In this document: positions 30,820-43,061 of the stretch, in pieces | Position numbering within the stretch: position 1 is the stretch's first letter | How the letters are laid out: every line of letters starts with the position of its first letter | From: Acanthococcus lagerstroemiae | Taxonomy: Eukaryota > Arthropoda > Insecta > Hemiptera > Eriococcidae | Direction: 5' to 3' | Length of the DNA stretch: 64,000 bases | NCBI GenBank assembly: GCA_031841125.1 | Contig: CM063114.1 | Coordinates: 38,151,574 to 38,215,573, forward strand | The notes under the pieces: model-generated | Database searches by the model: none | What the model saw: the letters and a program-made list of their open reading frames with translations, nothing else | What the model was told of the DNA's origin: nothing | Program-made: the position numbers and the translations under genes

Positions 30820-32398
30820 ATTAATAGTTGAGTATAGTAAAGAACCGAGGAAAAGGCTGTTGGTGCATGCATTTAGTGGATGTCCCGAAGGGAGGAGTTC
30901 GATGATTTTCTTATGATTCAGCTAGAGAGTCTGGTCCAGTCATTAAAAAAGTAGAATCTTCGATAGCTGAAAATGTCAGTTGAACTCGTACTTTAGTATC
31001 ATATTCATCGGTTATATTTCTACGAAATTTTACCTTAGCCTCTGCTTTCCCTTTAAATTAGCTTCTAGTTATAGGTCTTTGTGTGATTAAGATACTTATG
31101 CTCGTATATCACGCTCGTTATATAAGAGTCGAACTATCTTAAAATGTCAGAGGTTCGCGCTTCTGCCTCAAACAGACCTCTGTCGTTCCGGTAGAATTTT
31201 CGAGTCTTATCCGACACCATTATTTTTTCTTCTGACGGCAAATCACTCTACCATTGGCAAATTGTTCCAGTTTCCTGATAAAATGCGATCGGTTCTATTC
31301 GAATTCCTTCTGTCTCTAGTCGGTCATCAAGTTGTTCGGAGCGAGAAGAGTTGAAAAGAATGGTTCGCTAATCTGCAACGAATACTATAAGTTCCACTTC
31401 CGCTATATCTAAACCGACGAAAGTAGGTTGAACAATATCGTTGTTTGAAAAACAGAAAAAAAGAACGACAATATGTGTAATTTCTGTAAAAAAATAAAAA
31501 AACGGATGAAGTCGGCTCGAATTGATTAAGTCGAGTCTAACGTATATGTACTTCCAAATGTGGGTGTCATGCAGGTGCCTTTTGACATATTTCACGAATA
31601 TCGTTAAAAAATACCGTGTATAGGTATATGCGAGTAGCAGTACAATAAATTCGATAGTTTTATTAACCTGGCTCGATGAAACTTTGACTAAATGTATCTA
31701 ATACGTTAATTATCAAGAGTTGTAGCGTGAAATATTATAGTAATTGAGAAAGATTGCGGGCTTGTGTGTTTGTAAAAAGAGCGAACGAGGGCGACACACT
31801 GGCACAATGAAAAGAAGAAAGAAAGGGGTTAAGTTCGTTATATTTCAGTCGCATGCTGGTACTGCTAATAGTTGGCGCACTGAGAATTTTATTTTTCTTT
31901 TCTTAATACACGTGGACGTTCCTAAATTAATTTTAATAACATCGGCTATAAATGAAGACGAGAGAAAAAACTCGCACGATATCAGTTATGTGAATGAGAA
32001 ATCGGCTAATTCGATGACCAACTGACTGAAAAACCAGATTCAGGAGAATACATTTTAACCAGTGGGTAACCGTTTGGGCCTGTGCGAACGAAAACATTTC
32101 TGGGGAAGGGGGGTTGTAATAGGCAAACATGACGATTAAAATTCCTGCAAATTCTGACAGAAAAAAGGTCCTCATTTTTCCAATTTTTCCGAGTGGCTAC
32201 TGGATTTTGCCGAAAATGCTGTCTTGGGAAATGATGGAGAAGGGTCTCATACCACCCTCATAGCGCAAATCGGCGTAATTATGTTGAATCCAAGATAATA
32301 TAGTCGTTTGAAGGGTAATTCGAAATGAATAAGAATTGTATGGTTCCAAAGTGTGTTGGCACTCTTCATATTTTTTCAACTGACTGATGTCTCGGCTG
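30820..32398. other. Non-coding stretch, nothing recognised
   Basis: Frames of 71-93 codons lie on both strands between 31368 and 32412, without motifs. Confidence 0.5.
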
Positions 32399-32740
32399 GA
32401 CCTGATGCGCAATTAGTTACCCTCTAGTTACCCGCGGGAAGGTTACCCGTGTGCAACCCTCAGTTACTCTCAGATTACCCAGAAACCCGTTAGTTACCCT
32501 TGGTTCCCTTTTAGTTACCTGGGTAAGTTCCCATTTGCAATCCTCAGTTACCTTCAGATTACCCAGAAACCCGTCAGCTGCCTTTGGGTTTCCCTTTAGT
32601 TACCTGGTTAACTGGCGGGATTAGTTACCCTCTAGATACCCGCGAAAAGTTACCCATTTGCAACCCTCAGTTACCCTCAGATTACCCAGAAACCCGCTTT
32701 AGTTACCTGGGTAACTGGCGGGATTTCGCGCATCGAGTAC
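32399..32740 (-). mobile_element. Inverted-repeat element packed with GGTAAC, copy 2 (expanded)
   Basis: Same family as 9524-9655 in the opposite orientation: right end GCGCATCGAGTAC and left end TGATGCGCAATTAGTTACC. The inside has expanded into three units, each with CAACCCTCAGTTAC and CAGATTACCCAGAAACCC (the latter at 32471, 32555 and 32678), separated by AGTTACCTGGGTAACTGGCG-like joints. About 342 bp against 132 bp in copy 1. Growth by internal tandem duplication is inferred. Confidence 0.75.
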
Positions 32741-33429
32741 TATAATTTTCGGAGAATCTTTAACATTCATCGTATTACCATTCATTTCTTGTCTCGTGAA
32801 GAGTAGAATGTGTCGAGTAGTCCTTAAGACTGATTAAGACTATTCAGTAGCCTTTCAATACTTGTTTATGGAGCGTAGAGTGACACTTATGTTTCCTTTT
32901 TATTTCATTTTGAGTAAGATTTACAATCAACATAATTTCAGTAATAAACTAGGCAACTCAAGAAATTCTATAATCGATATTTTACGTGTTGAGCCCCCCT
33001 GTGGATTCTTTTCTGCGAGTAGGAATTAGGATGATCTCAAATTTGGTGATTCTTGATCTGGTTAAAAGTATCTCTCTTTAAAGCCCCTTTATCTGAAATG
33101 TTTTGGAATGGAACATTCATTTGGGGTTTCACACAAGAGGGAGGGGTGTCAGATTCAACATAAGATTCCTCATAGGGATACCTGCAGTTTCATTTTGAAG
33201 ATCCTAAACTATCGAGTTCGATCGGAAAAATTGGTTTGACCAACGGATGAAGTACCAGAATTTGGAGAAAAATGTAATTCGAAGGTTAGTGGCCTTTCTT
33301 GGGCTTCCTTTATAATATTCTCGCTCCTATGTAAAAAATTGGCGTATTTAGGCGTAAAAACTCAAGACCTCTTCAGGTAAAGCTTAAAATGCTACATGTA
33401 TCCAAACCTTTTCTCAGTCTTTTTCCTAA
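32741..33429. other. Non-coding stretch, nothing recognised
   Basis: AT-rich, with no long frame, no transposon ends and no repeats of note. Confidence 0.45.
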
Positions 33430-34590
33430 TAAATTGCTTTCCTAGTTTCTCTACCTTCTCTGAATCCAAACTAATCCTCTCCCACTCTTTCTTCTATTTT
33501 ATTTTGTATTCTCTTATTTATTATCCTCGCTATAATTTTTGATGTATAGAAAAGTAAACGTGTAGTACGATAATCTTTAAATTTGCTTGCTCCTGCCTCT
33601 TGAGGGATTATAATTAACTTGCGTTTGTGGAAATCTATTGAAATTTCTCCTTCCTCATACATTCTACAAATTAATTCGTACAAATTTTTCAAACTCACTT
33701 CTCTTGCGAAATCTTATAAAGTACTCTATTTTTAAAGGAATTACTATAACCCTATAAACGTAATCTATTTTCAGTTTTGGTCCTATGATAAAAAGAAAAT
33801 CAGGTCACGAGAAATAAATAAAAAGATGAGATGAGGGGAGTTAGTGAAACGTGAAACTGTACGTCTGATTTGTACATTTTTGAAATGAAAATTGTTACTG
33901 AAAGAATAGCTTTTTTTTATGTTTATGGAAACTAGGAAAATTTTCTTTCAGGGCTGCGATAGTTGCCATCAAATTTGTATAAAAGGTCCTATTAAGTCCG
34001 GTATTTTTGAATTTTAGTGTTTTTTTTTAGACGAAATAATTCTGATCACAAAATAGGATCTCTTCTTTCTTCATTCTCCATACTGTCTTCTCTTCTCATA
34101 CATTTACTTATTCCGGCTCTATTCTTCTACAGTTTTTGAACATATCTCACTCATCTTTACTTTGTCTTTTCTAGAGTCTTATAATTTTCTTTTTTCATTC
34201 GTTAAATTATTTGTTCTCTTTCTTTTTGCTCCAAAATATCTTTTTTGTCTAAACGGGGTTTCCTGCTTTCATTTGCTCTTCCATTTCCTCACAACACTGA
34301 TTAATCCGTTTGTCTTTTACTTTCTTACATTTTCTGTTTACTTGATTTCTTAAAGGTACTTTTACTTTCTTCTTTCTTCTATTAACTCTAATTTCAATTT
34401 TTATTCATGTATTCCTCCTTTCTGTTGTTTGCGTACCTATTTTCTTCCTTGTGAGATTTCTTGGTTTTTTTTAGTGCTATCCACTCCCCTTCAATATAAT
34501 TTCCTTCGTGTGATTTACAAAGTCCTTTAGTTACTTCTTTTTGATATGCTTCTCTTTTTTTTTCAGTTTTGATGTTTTTCAAAAATTTTC
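33430..34590 (-). pseudogene. LINE remnant, RT N-terminal region (family C, copy 1)
   Basis: The minus frame 33471-33698 carries the pre-RT and RT-1 segment of endonuclease-type LINEs: RMYEEGEISIDFHK, LIIIPQEAGASKFKDYR, SKIIARIINKRI and EERVGED. The frame at 34394-34582 is a Lys/Glu-rich linker of the kind found between endonuclease and RT (KREAYQKEVTKG). The endonuclease lies beyond the inserted MITE at 35735-35986. Heavily decayed, with frames broken. Confidence 0.75.
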
Positions 34591-34691
34591 ATATTTCTGG
34601 CGTCAAAGTTCAAGTTTTTGGGGTTTGAAAAAGAATCAACGTTTGACACCGATCAATATATGGCAAAAAATTTCAACACTTGTCTCTTCTT

Positions 34692-35299
34692 CATAATATG
34701 TGACAGTTTCTATAAAAAGGGGTAACTTTGTTGATCCGACAAATTTTGAATTACGGACAGTACGTAATAGAGGAATGAATGCCCATTCCAACGAGCTATC
34801 GGCGAGAGTTGTAGCGTTTTTCATTCCGGAGATACAAGGGGTCGAAGATGAGTGTAAGGAGAACGCTCAAAAACACGTTTTTGGGAAAAACGCTTTTAAA
34901 GTTAGACGCACCTTTTTCTCCCACTCCGTCAAGCTGCCGTAACTCGCCGCAGAATCACGTTACCAGCCTAGATGAGGGCTTGTTGGAAAATTAATTTTTC
35001 GCTCTTCGGCATGGTAACAATTCAGAACATCGGATTTATTCGTGAGCTCCGAGAAACCAGGAAGAAGCGAACGCAGACATTCGTATTCTTTTCTCATTAT
35101 TCTTTCATAATTCTCCTTCTCTCTCATGCGCGTAAATTTTGTCTCTTCGTTATTGCGATGTTTTTTCTATAGAAATCAACCAAAATCTCAAAATTGATTA
35201 TTTTCGACCAAAAAATTTTGTTTTTCTTTTTTCGCGTTTTCTGAGACTTTGATCGATCGACAAAGTTACCCCTTTTTATAGAAACTGCCACATATTATG
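34692..35299. mobile_element. 608-bp terminal-inverted-repeat element inserted in a LINE
   Basis: Ends of about 45 bp are inverted: CATAATATGTGACAGTTTCT at 34692 against CATAATATGTGGCAGTTTCT read from 35299, both continuing into ATAAAAAGGGGTAACTTTGT. Internal plus frames (80 and 66 codons) have no transposase motif. It sits between the endonuclease and RT parts of LINE family C, so it is younger than that LINE. TSD not resolved. Confidence 0.78.
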
Positions 35300-35734
35300 T
35301 TGATTATACGTATTGAATGTTGACCAAATCAACATTTGACACTTTTAAAAATGTGTCTGGAAAATAAACTATTATAAATTTTACCATCTGGATCAAAATG
35401 TATGAAATGTTTTAGCGTGTAAGTAAACGTAATGAGCTTGAAATTGAAAGCCGTCAATGGATCAGCATTCAGTGTCAAATGTTGTTTTTTAGACCTTTTT
35501 TGAAATCCCTGTGAGTCAACACTGGCTGGACTTTAAAAAAAAAAGTTCAACTCGGAAAAGTGAAAGTAGAAGGGTTGAAATGTATTATTAATCGCAATTT
35601 CGGGGCCTAATACAGATATGTAGGGGATAGCAGGGGCCACTTGAAAAAGATAGTTCAATATTTGGCACTTTACTTTACTACAAGTACTAAATTGTGGTCA
35701 CGATCTGCATCCACTCCTGGGTATGTCTTACAAT

Positions 35735-35990
35735 CTAATTTTTGATTTTTGTATCTTTTCTTCTCGTCATAATATAATCGATTTGATATCTTCTTTTATC
35801 TTGTGCACTTCTCCAAGTGTATTCTTCTCTTGTAATCTTTAAAGAACGTCTTTCCAATAATTGAATTAAGTTCTTCACAAAATTCCGTGTGCCTCGACCC
35901 TCTGTCATTTCGCTCTCCCAAACCATGCTTTCCGTATACCCCCCTTCTTCTGTTCTTCCTCCTACTCGGGTGTTCCAATCTGTCATTATA
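35735..35990 (-). pseudogene. LINE remnant, APE-type endonuclease (family C, copy 1)
   Basis: An 83-codon minus frame with the C-terminal half of an apurinic-like endonuclease: DWNTRVGG (Asp and Asn of the active site), GTRNFVKNLIQLL, EEYTWRSAQDKRRYQIDYIM, where the IDYI block is the conserved end of the domain. The frame is cut at its start by the poly(A) end of LINE family B, whose tail begins at 35996, so family B apparently landed in this endonuclease. Confidence 0.8.
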
Positions 35991-35995
35991 ATTAA

Positions 35996-38375
35996 TTTTT
36001 TTTTTTTAATTTTGTTATTATCGAGCCTCGGGGCTACATTCTTGGGCTATGGGTTCAGGAAAGCAGCAGAAAAATTGTTTATGTGCTCGTGGGAGTTGGA
36101 GAGGGCCAAAATTCGACTATGGTGGACGTGGTGAGAGTTACGAAGGCGGGTGAGGGAGGGGCATGAGATGAGGTAGTCCACAGTAAGAGAGTCTTCATCT
36201 TCACAGTGTAGTTGAGGGGATACAGATTAGTGAGATGTGTACGTCCGATCCTTAGGCGGGTGATGATAACTTCCTCGCGGTGTGAGGAACGTTGGGATGT
36301 TGACCAGAGGACAGGTGTAAGCTTGATTTGAACGAGTTTGTTGTGCCGAGAGGCTTGATGCCGCCACTCTTTGAACCACTTATGCTACATGATCTGGCGA
36401 ATGGCGGAAGTGAGATCTGTTGAGATAGGGCGTTGACGAGTGATATATGGGAGCTGTGTAACTTGCTGTGCTGCTTGATCAACTGCCTCATTTCCTAGGA
36501 TACCAATTACCAATATGGTTTGGGATCCAGATGAGTGAGATTCTCTTGATGGTGAGGGAAATGAGATGGATGCGTTGGACGAGAGCGTGCGTTGAGAGGC
36601 GATCTGAAATAAGACCTTTTAAGGAGGCGGAAAGTGAATCTGAGAGGACCAGATAGTGGGTGGGGGTGGGCGGGTCTTCCAGCGAGGAGATCGTGACTGG
36701 GCACTGTAGGATAGCATGAAGTTCGGCTGTGTAGATGGACGCTATATTTTAAAGTCGGAAGGAGTGTAGTAGACTATCTATGGAGTAGGCGTAAGTATAG
36801 GCGGAAATATGTCACTTGTTTGGGGGGGGGGCTAGCCCCAAGTTCCATGTAAGACACCGTGCCACCAAACAAAAAAAAGAAAAAAATGCAAGTAAACCGT
36901 TACATTATATTATTTAAAAAAAGTACGAATTCCATGGGGGGCTAATTTCTTGTTAGAAGGGGCTTAACCCCCCTTATATCCGTCCATGGGCGTAAGCGGT
37001 GCGTCCGTTGTACTTTGAACCATCAGTGAAGCATAGGATACAGTCAGGAAAACTGTCAAAAATTTCTTGCAAATGAGTCCGATAAACTTGAGGTGTGTGG
37101 ATTTTTTAGGGAATTCTGTAAGTTCAAAATTGCATAGGGGAAGGTTCAACAACCAGGAGGGGGGGGGAATGATGTACGGATTATTGGTAGTGACTTGTAG
37201 GAAAAGGTACGGGACAATGTCCCTTTAAAGTGTGACCGTAAGTGTAGTGAGGATTTAGGAACATGGGTGTAGTTTGGAGGGTTAAAGAGATACTCATAGG
37301 CAGGAAGATTAGGGTTGGGCGCTATCGTAACGAGAAGTTTGACAGTGAGTTGCATTCGGTGGTAAGAGAGGAGGAATTCCAGTATCGGCACATATACTCA
37401 TTGCTGTGCAGGTGCGAAAGGCGCCAATGGCGATACATAGACCTGCACTTTGGACGGCGTCAAGATGCTTTAAGTATGAGGGAGGGGCAAGTCCATGTAT
37501 GAGTGATCCATAATCCATGATAGATCGGATCAGAGTCTGGTATATCTGAATGAGTAGTCCTGTGCTATATCCTTTGGAAGGATGTGAAGGCACTTCAGAA
37601 CATTGAGTGAGCGCATACATTTGGCTTTTATGTGTTTTATATGCGGTAACCAGGAGAGGTGAGCATCAAGGTAGAGGCTGAGAAATTCAACTGAATTGAA
37701 GCGAGGAGTCGATTGTGAGCTGAGTAGAAGGGGTGGGAAAGTTAGATTATTTGTTCGATGCTGGAACATCATGAATTCTGTTTTTCTTGGTGATATACGG
37801 AATTCCAGTCTAGAGGACCATGTTTCGATAAGGTTTGTTTTCTTGGAGTAGTCTATGGGCACGTTGTGGGTTTTTGGATTTGAGGTGAGTGCTGAAGTCA
37901 TCGGCACAGAGTATTTGCGTGAGAGGGAAACGAATCTGGAGAATAATCTCATTACTAGCAATCAAAAACAAGATTACGCTGAGGACTGAGCCTTGAGGGA
38001 CTCCACTGATGAGCGGTTGGGGGCAGGAAAGATGTCCTCTCATTCGTACCCTAATGAAGCGGTTTTGTAGGAAGGGTTGTAGGATTAGAGGAAGGTGTTT
38101 GCGTAAACTGTAATTATGAAGCAGAGAACAGATGATATCCAATTGAAAATGCATCGCAAATTTGTGCCTGCAGATCAGCCAGAACCATGAGTGTTGATCG
38201 AGACTTACAAAAGCAGTACTGTGACACCAAAAGTCTATAGTTAGATTCCCGGTTAATGGGTTTTTCGAACGTTTTGCCGAGGACGCTAGTAAGTGAGATG
38301 GGACGATATGACTTGGATAGAGAGGCGTCTGGGGAGGGATTTAGGATTGGTATACTTTTCCCTTTACCTTGCTTA
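35996..38375 (-). pseudogene. LINE remnant with RT and RNase H (family B, copy 1)
   Basis: About 2.4 kb on the minus strand ending in a 12-base A tail (T run 35996-36007 on plus). In order: KSYRPISLTSVLGKTFEK near 38300, SGVPQGSVLSVILFLIASNE and LCADDF (RT catalytic box, frame 37810-38154), then FLSLYLDAHLSWLPHIKHI (frame 37530-37961). RNase H follows: CFTDGSK near 37010, AELHAIL and LSDSLSALKG near 36720-36620, then NASISFPSPS near 36560. Frames shift repeatedly. A 193-bp insertion sits inside the RNase H. Related to I/Jockey/LOA-type elements. A second copy is at 58575-59870. Confidence 0.88.
36796..36988. mobile_element. 193-bp element inserted in LINE family B, 8-bp TSD
   Basis: Flanked by an exact 8-bp repeat, GGCGTAAG, at 36788-36795 and 36989-36996. 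Removing the insert and one repeat joins the RNase H reading (TAYA then YSIDS) without a frame change, so it is a genuine insertion. The ends are loosely inverted, with a G-run and GCTAGCCCC near one end and GGGGGGTTAAGCCCC near the other. TSD length fits hAT. Confidence 0.75.
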
Positions 38376-40229
38376 ATACTTCATCAGTTTCTTCTTCACA
38401 CTATAACTTCCTGTTGGCACATAAATTTGGACTTCACTAAAGATACTGGTTAAGCTGAAATTCTCACTATTAATATCCTCTCACTATGTTGGGTATAACT
38501 TGGCTCTATGTTCCCTACAATTTGATTCATAATAATACCTGCATCTGCTTATACTCTTCGATACTGTATTCTGTACTCGTCTGTCTAAAAATCATTTTCT
38601 ACTGGTTATCTCACTTCATTAATTTTTCATCTCTTTCATTAAGTTTTCTAATTTGTCTATCTCATTCAGTGTCCTTACATACCGTGTCCCTACGCTAGGT
38701 AATGTCGGGGGCCGGATATCCGAATGGGATATTTTTTACGTCCGGAATTATTATTCACTTGGTGAGTTGCCATCATAATTGTGGTGGTGGAGACGCACGT
38801 TACAATATTCTTTGAAATTTCATCATTGTAAAATTTGACTGATACAAAAATTGTACAATTGCGAGCGATTGCGAGTAGGCTACACGGTTGAGGAGGAAAG
38901 AGGTCGAGTATTAAATGCGGTTAACGATATCCTACCCAATCAACATTCGTATGTCGTCAACGATTCTGCATTTCTACAAAGCAAATATCGAATTGCGGTT
39001 CAACTTAACCTAAAAAAAAAAAAAAAGTCGCAAAATAATATGAACGAAATGCAACATGGTTGTAGTCGTCATGTATTGCCTGGAATGGTTCTCGTATTTC
39101 AGTGAAGTCCGGTTTGACAAGTGTGTACTAACGTAGTCCTAGGTCAGACACACAGAAACGATGATAAAAACAAGTTTTTAGAATTTAAACGTGATCATAT
39201 TCTCTGCTCGAAGAAGAAATAAAAATCCGCTAGAAAGTTGAAAAGTGCATGGTTTTAGAGGACAAAGAAGGAGGGGTCCGCTGGATCAAAGATACAGTAT
39301 CGTTCTTCGGCATTTATTGCAATTGATGCACTCGCATGTGGTACTGGTGCAGATTTTTTCTTTTTTCCCTTTTTTTTTTTTTTTTTTTTTTTGCGAAATG
39401 CGTGTACGTATCGCGAATTTATGCGTCGGACCGCCTCGCCGCGCCGGTTGATTTATTTATGTATTCGTATTGTGGCGCTGAGCGGCTGAGCCAGGCCATG
39501 CAGGGTTGCTTTGCACGAAGGCGAGGGCTCGATGCTCAATCGGCCGATGTTGATTTTTTTTCGATTTTATATTCGTGTATGTATGAGAGATCTCGTTGAC
39601 ACCAGTCTACCCACGGCCGGCGAAATGTAGAACGATTTTCAATAATTATTCCAATTTCTCAACGAGAGCGCTGGTCTGATGAACCTGTACGGTCGTATAT
39701 AGGCCTGTATACGTGTTCGGCGTAAGCCTATTATCTTCAGCGTGAGCAAAACCATATCAAAATTCAAGCCGAGTGCGTTAACCTTATTTAAAGCCGCTGA
39801 AACTTGACACTATGTACGGCTTGCGAAATCTGCCTGGTATTACTTTTCGAGTATTTCCTCGAACATCTTCGACGTGCTAGATGCCAGAATAAGAAAACCA
39901 TTATTCGATCTGTGCCGATGTAGTTGGTTTTTGTATAATACTGTAAGTACATATAAGGCAGGGTCGAGTCATAAGGCCCATTTTAGAGACAAATTATCGA
40001 CCGGCGAGAAACGAACAGTTCGTTTCGCAGGAAATTTTATAGAATACCAATGAAGTAGTCATCCTTCGGTCATCCGCACCTGTCAACTGTGAAGTTGAAC
40101 GCCGTTTTTCTCTTCGGTTTCTTCGTTTTTCAAAATTAATTCGATGATGTGGCCAAGGTTGGTTAATGACAAACACGGATGCACGGAAAAGGCAACGGTG
40201 AAAATGGGCCCTTCGGAGAGAAAAATTGC
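38376..40229. other. Non-coding stretch with homopolymer runs
   Basis: At 38392-38440 a segment (CTTCCTGTTGGCACATAAA) is shared with 58262-58305, so a further repeat family touches both LINE-B copies. A T run lies at about 39368-39392 and a GC-rich patch at 39420-39560. Short frames have no motif; the 84-codon frame at 38851-39105 is unrecognised. Confidence 0.5.
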
Positions 40230-40480
40230 AGTTGAAAACGCTTCAAAGTTGGCGAAGTCTTATCGAGTCTCAAACATAACTGCTAGAGTCTTGAAAGAGT
40301 TTCGAAGAATCTTAAAAACCAATTTTAAATTAGTCTGAAAAGTCGTAAACGAAACAAGCTTAAAAGAGTCTGATAAAGGCTTAAGTAAATTAGTGAGAGT
40401 CTTCACTGAGTTTTGAACAGTCTCAATGAGTTTTAAGGAATCTAAAAAATCGTCATCGAGTTTTGGAAAGTCCTAATCTT
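40230..40480 (+). repeat. AGTCTT-type degenerate repeat cluster
   Basis: Units such as GAGTCTTGAAAGAGTTTC and AAGAGTCTGATAAAGGC recur at about 20-30 bp spacing. Confidence 0.6.
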
Positions 40481-40554
40481 TTATGTTATAAAACCTACTC
40501 TGCATCGCCTGCGACAACAAAAAACGCTAGACACCGCCTACCTAAAAATCCTAA

Positions 40555-41125
40555 AAATTTGCCAAGGCAATCCAGCTACCTTCAAGGATATAATGTTCTG
40601 ATACATAAGACATACTCGTAAAAGAACATGAAAATATCATAATTATCCATAGTAAGACAAAAATATGCAGGGACAGACTACTTACTTTGGACTCCGACTT
40701 CTCAAGTCTCTACTAAACCGCTTCCGGAGAGAAAACGCTGGGCGGCTTGTCTACCTAAAAATTCAAAAACTAGCAGGGGCAGATCAGATACCTTTGGACA
40801 CCAAGATTTCAAGTTTCAAGACGTAACAGACATAATAAGATGTAAAACGACATAATAATGACATAATCACCCATAATCTCCGAGATCTCAAGCCTCATCT
40901 CATGACATAAAACGTAGTCTTTTTCAAGACTTGGGATGTGAATACAGACAAAACCCCAGGTAAATTGCCTATAGGCAGACAAATTACTTTGGACTCCAAG
41001 ATCTCATGTCTCAAGACATAAATAAGACACAGTCCTTCTTAAGACTTAGGACCTAAAGACAGACATAGTCTTCATGAATAGGTCAGATCAACCACCGTGA
41101 ACTTCGAGATTTCAAGTCTTTACGA
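40555..41125 (+). repeat. Degenerate tandem repeat, about 105-bp units, six copies
   Basis: Units start near 40561, 40667, 40774, 40862, 40972 and 41080. Each has a GGCAGATCA-like start, TACTTTGGACTCC, AAGATCTCAAGTCTCAAGAC and ACATAATAAGAC. Diverged, non-coding. Confidence 0.6.
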
Positions 41126-41515
41126 CGTCATCATGATCTCATTGGATCTGTGCGCCGAGAATTTCCCCATTACTTCTAAAATCCCACTGATCGTAATATT
41201 TCGGTAATATTTTTTAATACTTTATAAAATGGGAAATCTAATTATTTTTCGTCGCTTATTTTGATTTGTCGGTCATTTAGAAGTTTATATCATAATTCTA
41301 CTAGGATTTGGATTAGTACTACAAAATTTAAATTACGAAAATGGAAAATTATAAAGTTCTTAAAAATTAAATGTTGTATGTAATTTATTCGATAATTTCT
41401 ATTAGTATTTTAAGATTTATTGTTTGAGTTCGTCATATACATTACAATTAGATTAGATATGAATTCAAAAATATAATGCCCCAAATACCACCCTTAAAAC
41501 CACCTATGGTGGAAC
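41126..41515. other. Non-coding stretch, nothing recognised
   Basis: AT-rich, with no frame or repeat of note. Confidence 0.45.
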
Positions 41516-42100
41516 AGTCTTAGATGAATTGAGCAGTATCTAAATTGTAAGAACTTTGTAGAGTCTTAAACGAATCTTCAGGTGATCTAAAAATTCTTTA
41601 TTAAGACTGAACGAGCCATAACCTATTCTGGAAGATAGAGTGTTGTAAACGAGTTTTGAACAATTTTCAGGCTCGTTATCAGAATTTTTGTATAGCGGTG
41701 GATTTCAGGGTATTGACCCCTAGAAGTGGTTTTGAAAGAACACTCATTGAGAACAAAGTGAACAACATTTTTAAACATTTTTGGAGAATTTCTGTGAAAA
41801 AATCGTAATACCACCTACCTCTCCTTTGAAATCGGCTATGACGATTCTAGCTAGTATTAAACAAGTTTGAAGACGTCTTAAAAAGTTTCAAGCAAGTCTG
41901 GAAGAGCTTAGAAAATTTGTACCCGGGTCTTTGATGAATAAATACGTTACAAATTAAAAAAATCTATAAGGATATACCTCCCACCCCCACCCGGGTCAAG
42001 GGAAACATCACAAAATATCCATTTTATTGCTCATCTTAACGAGTCTTAAAGGGTCTAGTAAAAGTCTGGAAGAATCTTGAGAAAGTATTCGTATAGTAAG
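41516..42100 (+). repeat. AGTCTT-type degenerate repeat, two patches
   Basis: Patches at about 41516-41920 and 42030-42100 carry GAGTCTTAAACGAATC, GTCTTAAAAAGTTTCAAGC and GAGTCTTAAAGGGTC words, interrupted by unrelated sequence. Confidence 0.5.
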
Positions 42101-42927
42101 GAATAATAATTTGAGATCCGGAAAATTTTCCTCTGGAAACTCCTTGTGGAGTTTAGTACATCTGAAAGAATATTAATGAAATTTGGGAAAATCCCCCTTC
42201 CTCGAACTGGAAATCAAGTTGAAAATACTAATTTTTATGACTCAAATCGTTGAAAACTAAAGAATTTTGTACTCGTTTTAGTAACTGTAGTTTTATCAAT
42301 TGAGAGTTTTTTCTTCCTTTTTTTCCCATATATTTTTAGCGTTCTTAGCTATCCGTCGTCCGCTTCAAAATTTGGCTTTTCATGCTACTCCCCAGAGCCT
42401 CTTTGTTTTCGAGATTTTGAAGTCCAAGTACCCATTAGCAGTACTAAACTGAATATTATTCCACTAGATGAACAGGGGTAAAATCCTGAAAATTTGAGTT
42501 CGATCAGATCCCCCATTTCATGGGAACATACTTTGACTTTCGACTCCCAATCACCTACTAAGGACACAAAAGTGAAATTACAAGGAAATTTGTTCTTCGG
42601 CATCCAAACTCTGGTACGGAAAACGCAAAAATTTATTGTTTTCTCAAAAATATCCAGCTCTTATGCTGAGTCAATAAAATTTCACCAACTGCTATTACTT
42701 TTCAGAATATAATTAAAAATTATAGAAAATGTCTTTAAAAAATGATAAATGTTATTTTTTAACTCTTCTTTTTTTGTGGAGGGGGTGTAGGAAATAGAAG
42801 GGTAGGGGGATTAAGAGAGGAAAACATGAGAAAAATAGACAATCATGACGAAGAATGTTATTTTTTCAACTTTCTCCCGTGGAGAGGGAATGTAAGGGGT
42901 ATTGGCCTGCGATTACTATGTTGGTGG
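42101..42927. other. Non-coding stretch, nothing recognised
   Basis: Antisense-overlapping 72-codon frames (42385-42603 and 42494-42712) without motifs; purine-rich around 42770-42840. Confidence 0.45.
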
Positions 42928-43061
42928 CCTGCAAAATTGATTTTTCAAGTGACCTGTCTAGTCCAACTTCGTACCTGATATGTGGCATGAATTTCCTGCA
43001 AAATTGATTTTTCAAGTGACCTGTCTAGTCCAACTTCGTACCTGATATGTGGCATGAATTT
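42928..43061 (+). repeat. Perfect 67-bp tandem duplication
   Basis: Units 42928-42994 and 42995-43061 are identical, beginning CCTGCAAAATTGATTTTTCA and ending GTGGCATGAATTT. Zero divergence implies a recent event or an assembly duplication. Confidence 0.93.
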
